DNA from: Ampullaceana balthica
Taxonomy: Eukaryota; Mollusca; Gastropoda; Lymnaeidae
Direction: 5' to 3'
Assembly: GCA_944989445.1 (NCBI GenBank)
Contig: CALYLW010000318.1
Span: forward strand, 310,001 to 374,000
Length of the DNA stretch: 64,000 nucleotides
Shown: in pieces, positions 58,031 to 64,000 of the stretch
Numbering within the stretch: position 1 is the first letter of the stretch
Layout of the letters: each line of letters opens with the position of its first letter
Position numbers and translations under genes: made by a program
Notes under the pieces: generated by a model
The model's input: the letters and a program-made list of their open reading frames with translations, nothing else
What the model was told of the DNA's origin: nothing
The model's database searches: none

Positions 58031-60019
58031 GCAATGTTGAGCACTTGTTCACGAGTGGCTACATTTGAATTTATTTTGTGTCAACTATTATTTCATTAAA
58101 TAAGCAACTTTGTTCATTTTTTATACAACACAGAAGACATTAAAATTAAAATGATGATGCTTTAGGAGAATACGCCATATAAATACGCTAACAATTTTTC
58201 CCCATAAATTTAATTACGTTAAAATCATTCTCACGTTACCCTTCTCATCTCTATTTGGGTGTAATATCCGTTTCTATTTTGGAGAAGTTAATGTTAATAT
58301 TTTGGAAAATCTTTCAATCTTGCTGAACTTATACTAATCTACGTATATCAATTTAGTCCATGAATGTTGTTAAAATTTTCGTAGTTGTTGGAATTTAATA
58401 GATAAAGCAATTTTAGCTTCTACAAGATGAGTGACTGACAAACGTGAATCAGTTATAGGTACCAGCACTTCAGTGTCAAGTTTCTATACTACTTCAGCCC
58501 CTTGTTTATTTATTTCAGTAGCTTTGGTATCAGAAGAATTTAGTTATATCCGTTATTGCGTTTAAAGTTTTGGCATTAGAAAGGTTCAAGTATTTTAAAA
58601 GATCCTTCATGTATTTAATTAACTTTCAACTTGGCTTTTCTTTTCTTTTACTCCATTTGATTTAAAGCTTTAATTTTTATAAACTAATTAAGAATGAGGA
58701 ATTTTCCGCCCTAAAGCAAAGTGACGCCTTTAGCATTAGATTGGTTAATGTTTAAAATTGATTGGGTACAGCAATTTTCTTTTCTACAACAAGAGCGGCT
58801 GTCAAATTTGAAGAATCAATTAAGTTAACAGCAGATCAGTGTCGCGTTCTCATGCTTCTTAAGCCTCTTGGTTTTTCTGTTCATCAGCATAAGTAACAGA
58901 AGAATATAATCCAATGTTGAGTTTGCATTTTGGCAGAATAATCGTTCACATATTTTAGGATAGTGCCTTTATTTCTTTCATTAATTTATTTTTTGGTTTC
59001 TATTTTTTTTTCATAAAAATCTCATTTTTCTTTCAACATTGTCTTTCATAGTAGCTAATTAACAACTAGGAATTTGCCACCCCTAAAAAGTTCCGCCCGG
59101 GGCATTAGCACCCCTGACCCCCCTCGCTACGCCACTGAAACTACCACATTATTAACAATCAATCTCTCACACAGACCAGGGGCAGTTTGTTACTGGCGCG
59201 CTGGCGTGGTGAACTCCAGAACTGGAGTGAACCTGCAGTGACCCGTCCCGGTCACTAAGGCGGACTGCTGAGGTTTAACTCTAGCAGACGGCTACAGTTT
59301 CCCAAGGCCCTGAATGGCAGCGCCCTCGCTGGTCAATACCGAAGCAAACAAAGAAAAAAACGTCACATATAATGAAAATTTTGGCCTTGACGTAATCGTA
59401 GACCTTTACACAATACAAACTTGCAGTCAATGATCAGGAACAGTTTGCGTATAATAAAAATCTGTCATGTCAAATGTGATTATAAATAGGTTGTCTTTGG
59501 GGACAACATGATATTTTGAAATGATTTAATTTAAAATAACAGTTAACTGAGAATTTGGGAGTTTGTGAAATAGACGCTGTCTTTTCTATCCACTATTCCG
59601 TCAGCGCTTTCAGGGTAGCGGCGAATAGTTACATTTATGAAAACTTTGATAGTAAACACAAGAATGCAGTTACAATAGACACACGGAAATATTGATTGTA
59701 AATACAAGAATGCACCGGTCTAAAGTTAAGCACTAGTTCAAGAATTAAAATGAGAGCAATATGTAACTAAATAATGTCAAAGTCTGTGGCTCTCAGGAAT
59801 CTCTACGTGTCCGTTTTGGAACATTGGGCGATACAACCTGGCCTGCGTGGTACCCCGGGTCAGCCCCTGCAGAGATAACGAAACCCTCATCGTCACTTTC
59901 ACACTCCGATGTGGTATTTGGCGGAACTATCTCTGCCTCTTGAACTAGATCCCACAGAGGTGCCTCCGTCAGAAGCAGATCCTTTCTGTTTTCTCTACAC
60001 CTCCGGCCAGGGGTAGTAA

Positions 60020-60520
60020 TGTTTACACGTGTTTTTTCCGGTAGGCGAGCAGTGACACAGTATAAAGCTGGGTGCCAGTAATCTTTGAATTTATTTTTCC
60101 CTTTACCGGATGACGCATATAAACCATGTTCCTTACGGATAGCGGATGTTCACTCGCGTGCTTGTATGGCTGATCTGCTTGGGTTAGGGTCAAGTCTGTT
60201 GGACTATCGAACCCATGACGCACTGATAGGGGGTGGTCACGTTTGTTTTTGTCCGTGACTGTGGTTCCTGTAGCCACTCTGTCCTTCAGAATCAGTGGGT
60301 CACAATCTTTTCTATGTTTACGGCGCTTTTTGGGCCGTTCTGTTAATTCGCCGCGGGAGTCCATGTTTTCACTGACCCACCGGGGACGAGGCGACCACTC
60401 CGTCACACAAGGTTGCATACGTGTAGTGCGTGGCCAGTCACGTTTGTTGTGCATATTCCTTGTGTCCCTGCCTTCCATGTGTTACACGGGGACGCTGTTA
60501 CTGAGCGTGACATTGCAGTG
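60020..60520 (-). pseudogene. Retrotransposon pol C-terminal remnant
   Basis: The minus strand reads RPKKRRKHRKDCDPLI and then NMVYMRHPVKGKINSKI, resembling the domain after integrase in Gypsy elements (V.L..P.....S.K). A frame change then gives an acidic tail ending VPKRTRRDS. It is not an independent gene, although 151 codons are open. Confidence 0.55.
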
Positions 60521-60639
60521 ACGTTTTTGATGTACTGGGATTGATTGACCATATTTTGGTCTGGCGTGAACCTCTCAAACCATCGGGCGGTCTTGGCCCC
60601 AATTTACTGGTTACCACGTTGAACCGAGTTTTCAGGAAT

Positions 60640-61456
60640 TGAGGTGTCCCATTGTGGTGGTCGACATACCTTCTCTTGGCACGGCAGACCTCTTCAGCGT
60701 GGCCCTTACGACTACACCATAGACAAAACGTTAGCGTTTCTGGTGTCTGAAGGTAGGCTGCCCATGGTTGACCCGGGAGTTGGTGTCCCTTTGGTATCGG
60801 TGCCTCGATTCGTTAAACCTGTCTGCCACAGCTGCTACCTGCAGTTCTATGTAGGCCGTTAGTTGTTTCGTGATCTGTGAGAGGTCGGGAGCTGGTGCTG
60901 CTGAGAGCTGTGCACTGGTGGCGACATCAGCAAAATCCTCTCTCATCCACCTTTGGGCTTCCCTACGAACGTCGTCGAATATGCTGTCTGGGTGTAACCT
61001 GGCGTAGGCTTTCATGTCCCGCCGTAGCGCTGCCGGCTGTCTGCACAAATTCACTCTTCAGCATGTCATCCGCCAGCGTGCCGGGCCGTGCATTGTGGGC
61101 TAGACTAAAGATGCTGTGTAAGTTAGCCGCATAGTCCTCCACGCTCTCACCTAAGCCCTGCTGCCATCTGTAAAAGGCCGATGCCAGGGTGGTGCCATCC
61201 CGCTGACCTCCCTAGTTCTACATTATTAGCTTGAGAAGTTTATCCGGGGTGTTAATCTCGGTCGGTGCCCGGTCCAATTGTCTTGGTGGGCACGTCCTTC
61301 CAGGGCACCAAGGATCCAGGTGACTGCAGAGTCTGGAGGCCTAGGCTGGAACTCCAGTCGGACCTTCTTTACGAAAAGCTCTGCCCCGCTGTCACCCGTG
61401 AATCTCGCCAGCATTAGCAGACGAGCAAATTTTAATTGTTCTGCCTGTTGTGCCAT
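60640..61456 (-). pseudogene. Retrotransposon gag, frameshifted
   Basis: Begins MAQQAEQLKFARLLMLARFT just inside the LTR. After a frame change it continues (DGTTLASAFYRWQQGLGESV, RPGTLADDMLK), then LRRDMKAYARLHPDSI and a helical region. It ends in a CCHC zinc knuckle, C-LW-C-SRKG-H-AEEV-C, at about 60685-60740. Capsid plus zinc knuckle is standard retrotransposon Gag. At least two frameshifts and stops disable it. Confidence 0.78.
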
Positions 61457-61506
61457 TTATTGTGTTGATACTGTTGTTTTAACCGCTATCCCCACCTTTG
61501 GTACCC

Positions 61507-61889
61507 TGCTCCGTGTGGAGGCTTTCAGGTCACAGATGTGGGACTTAAGCAGTTGTCTTTTCATAACAGTGTTTATTCACAACAATGGAACTTTAGTTAT
61601 TACGTTCACTTCTTTCTTTCCAGCGTATCAAACTGTCATTCTCTCTCCTCTTCGTTTCTTCTCTCATACCACCTAGTGCATATCGGTGCGGTGCACGTGG
61701 TGCGGCGCTGTGTGGGTGTGAACACTACCACATTATTAACAATCAATCTCTCACACAGACCAGGGGCAGTGTGTTACTGGCCGCTGGCGTGGTGAACTCC
61801 AGTCACATCAAGGGCTGGAGTGAACCTGCAATGACCCGTGCGGGTCACTAAGGTGGACTGCTGAGGTTTAACTCTAGCAGACGGCTACA
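61507..61889 (-). repeat. LTR (5' LTR on minus strand)
   Basis: 383 bp. Matches 55951-56185 plus 59138-59296 once the hAT insertion is removed, for example AATGGAACTTTAGTTAT, CACCTAGTGCATAT and GGTGCGGCGCTGTGTG. The inner edge reads TGCTCCGTGTGG instead of TGTAGCCGTGTGG, so the ends have diverged. Confidence 0.85.
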
Positions 61890-63300
61890 TATATATAATT
61901 TTACCGTGTATATAATAAGTTACGAATGTAAATGTTATGAAGTAAAACTATAATAATATGTTACGATTTGCTAGCAACAAAAACAATATTGAATCGAATT
62001 AGCTTTTTATAGCTTTCTTTTTTAACTAACTAATGTCACTTATATTAGTCGTATACTTATAGTCTAATTCAATTCTTATTGCTAACTATAAACAAAATTA
62101 AAATTATAAAATGTAAGAAGTATTAGAAAGACCGCGAGATTAGTTTATTTAGTGCGAGCCATGAGCTTGTATATTTGAGCACAGAATATCAAAACGAGGT
62201 TTAATACTTAAAAAACTCAATTGGAATTAATGTTAAACTTCAAGTCGGGAACGATGTTTTCTTTTGTTGTAGTCAATTCACAAGGATATGATGTCTGATG
62301 TTGCAAAGGGTAAAAGTATTTTTAAAAGCTTTCTGAGACATTTCTGAGTTCTCCAAAATTTAATCAAGCTCACTTTCTGATGCAAAATATCCAAATTAGT
62401 AAAGCTGCATGGTCAGTTCAATGAATTGTTTTAATTACGATGTTGATAAATTTAATTAGTTATGTGTGCAAAAAATGGACTGTAAACCCACGAAAAACTC
62501 TGAACGTTCAAATCATTAAAGTAGACGTTAAATTTACCCTGCAGTGATTGAATATGGCCAGAAATCAAATCAGTTGCTTATTGATTTTCACATTTCCTTG
62601 TTTCTCGTTGAATTCGTACAATTGAAGTAATAAAAATATATTTCAATTCTAATGACATGATTTATCATAAAATAGTTATGTAAAATGAAAACAAAGGAGA
62701 AACACTGCCCTAGTGGGAATAAAGCTTCATATAAACTGTGCAGGGTAGGAAACTAACATTTTTTAACTTTCAATGGGATATTGGAAGTTACACAAATTAA
62801 ATTAGATTTTATTGGAGACTTTTTGGATGACTGTGACATAGCCGCTTTGAATATATTTGCATATAATTATTCTCTGGGCAAGTTAATATTAAAATTAAAC
62901 CTGCTAATTATATTCTTGTTATGTAGCTTTGTGTGTGTGTGTGTGTGTGCGTGCGCGAGCAAGTGTGTGTTTTTATCTGTTTCTGCAACATAAAGAACTA
63001 TAAAATAAGTTTATCGTTTTAATTTGTTACTGATAGCATACAATTTTCAGAGAAAAAATGACGCTTAAAAAGAAATATTGCTAAAAGAAGAAAGTAAATA
63101 TTACTTTTTTTATTAAGTGAAACATTAAGGTAATTTGATTTTAGAGAAAAGCTGTAAATCTGTACATGAAATAAAACGAAACAATATTTCAAAATTGATT
63201 TTCTAAAAATATGTGTATTTTTACTTTCTAACATTTTTAATAAAAATAACATGCAATTAATTATTTTAATTGTTAATGTTCTATTTCTGAATTAATAATT
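61890..63300. other. AT-rich DNA, nothing recognised
   Basis: A short GT-repeat lies at 62930-62970. No supported coding block. Confidence 0.4.
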
Positions 63301-63310
63301 TATATATAGA

Positions 63311-63560
63311 CTAGCGTACACCCGTCAAAAATGACGGAAGTTTTTAGCTGAAATCTATTTATTTTATAAAAAATGCACTTTTTTAGGGAGCTTACGGCGC
63401 CGACCTTTTTCAAAAGCCCAAACTAACTTGTCCTTGTTTGATAAATACGAAATATTAAACTGTCTGAAATGTACAATAAGTATTTATAATAGGGGTTGCA
63501 GGGCGCCCACGGCGCCCCTTTTTCTTTCATTTTATGATTAACCATCATCAAATCCTCTTT
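63311..63560 (-). mobile_element. Helitron 3' end, hairpin family
   Basis: On the minus strand: TTCCGTCATTTTTGACGGGT, then GTACGCTAG|T at 63311. It is followed upstream by the ATTTCAG/CAAGGACAAGTTAGTTTGGG block shared with the other Helitron-associated repeats. The 5' end is lost. Confidence 0.7.
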
Positions 63561-63562
63561 TT

Positions 63563-63947
63563 AAATCCCTTATATTAACTTCACCGCCGTCTCAAACGTC
63601 GTCTCGTCCCTCGACAGTCCGTTCGTTCGTCTCGTCCGCGGAAAAGCTAAAGTCAAAAATGACCCATTTCGAGTAAAGCCATCGAGCTGAAATTTAGCAC
63701 ACGGACCCGTCTCAACTAACATTGCATCGTATCAAAATTTCAGATCGATCGAACGAACCGTAATTAAATTAATTCATTTTTAGTTTATCTATACTATATA
63801 AATCACTATTTAGAAAAACAAAAGGTGTCGTCTGCTAGAGTTGACCTAGTTTTAAAGCCAAGGGAGATAATTTCGGTTTCAGTGTAAATGTTTGTCACTT
63901 TTGGACATAATCAATACTTTTTGTTATGTCTCATATATAAGGGATTT
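63563..63947. mobile_element. AAATCCC-ended repeat, copy 5
   Basis: AAATCCCTTATATTAACTTC start, CATATATAAGGGATTT end, core GAGCTGAAATTTAGCACACG. A further copy starts at 63987 and runs off the window after the same spacer. Confidence 0.82.
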
Positions 63948-64000
63948 ATAGTCAAAAACTTTGTTTTTACGGGGTTGTTTTTTATTAAATCCTTTATATT

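Larger units (their letters stand above)
56186..59137 (-). mobile_element. 2.95-kb hAT element inserted in the LTR
   Basis: Starts CAGCGGCGTAACTTGGG and ends CTCGCTACGCCACTG. Flanks ACACTACC and AAACTACC are an 8-bp duplication with one mismatch; the uninterrupted LTR reads AACACTACCAC at the site. GGCGTAAC / GCTACGCC ends relate it to the elements at 17318 and 18978. A transposase relic lies on the minus strand. Confidence 0.9.
55951..61889 (-). mobile_element. Ty3/Gypsy-like LTR retrotransposon, internally deleted, with nested hAT
   Basis: The LTRs begin TGTAGCCGT and end ACGGCTACA (minus strand) and are flanked by TATA on both sides, a 4-bp duplication. On the minus strand the 5' LTR is 61507-61889. 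The internal region of about 2.2 kb holds a broken gag and only the last part of pol. The 3' LTR (55951-59296) is split by a 2.95-kb hAT. With reverse transcriptase and most of integrase absent, it is non-autonomous. Confidence 0.85.

Noticed and set aside
60023..60478. Host gene of 151 codons
   Set aside because: Lies inside the LTR retrotransposon and resembles the post-integrase region.

Overview
This is animal nuclear DNA. The genes are split by AT-rich introns with GT-AG junctions. The sequence is AT-rich and saturated with transposon remnants and tandem repeats, and there are no operons or bacterial-type signals. A tRNA-derived SINE with a core I associate with molluscs, several Helitron families, hAT elements and LINE tails ending in GATAA repeats suggest a gastropod, perhaps a pulmonate snail. 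That placement is inference. Very little of the window codes for protein.

Layout. (1) About 0.4-10.1 kb, minus strand: at least ten short coding exons of one large gene I do not recognise. Most junctions join in phase. Minisatellites, a Helitron candidate and small repeats lie in its introns. (2) 10.2-22 kb: transposon graveyard with hAT remnants, a LINE 3' fragment, a CCGTCC-ended MITE family, two Helitron-like ends, two minisatellites (17 bp and 44 bp) and a 2.6-kb hAT element (8-bp target duplication) carrying two nested MITEs. (3) 22-26.5 kb: a 27-bp and a 21-bp satellite of about 2.0 and 1.3 kb. They flank minus-strand exons that look like small, basic or cysteine-containing secreted-peptide genes. 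(4) 30.8-39.2 kb: an 8.4-kb degenerate 10-bp satellite with orientation switches and a 1.24-kb higher-order duplication. (5) 39.7-49.8 kb: nested MITE/LINE/hAT structures, tandem AAATCCC-ended elements and a LINE tail split by a hAT element. The first recognisable exon of a plus-strand kinase gene (47219-47337) lies here. (6) 50.1-51.3 kb: the terminal exon of that gene, with a tyrosine-rich tail and a poly(A) signal. (7) 52-55.7 kb: an 840-bp TATG microsatellite abutting Helitron-like sequence, a minus-strand LINE fragment and a 45-bp minisatellite. (8) 55.95-61.9 kb: an internally deleted Ty3/Gypsy-like LTR retrotransposon. One of its LTRs is split by a 2.95-kb hAT element, which itself contains a 249-bp Helitron. 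(9) 62-64 kb: AT-rich DNA, a Helitron end and further AAATCCC-ended elements.

Four genic units are supported: the large unknown minus-strand gene, a secreted cysteine-containing protein, a neighbouring basic-peptide exon pair, and the kinase C-terminus. They show no common pathway. The most interesting material is the repeat architecture, plus the unknown gene at the left edge. No database search was possible, so family names rest on recognised motifs only.
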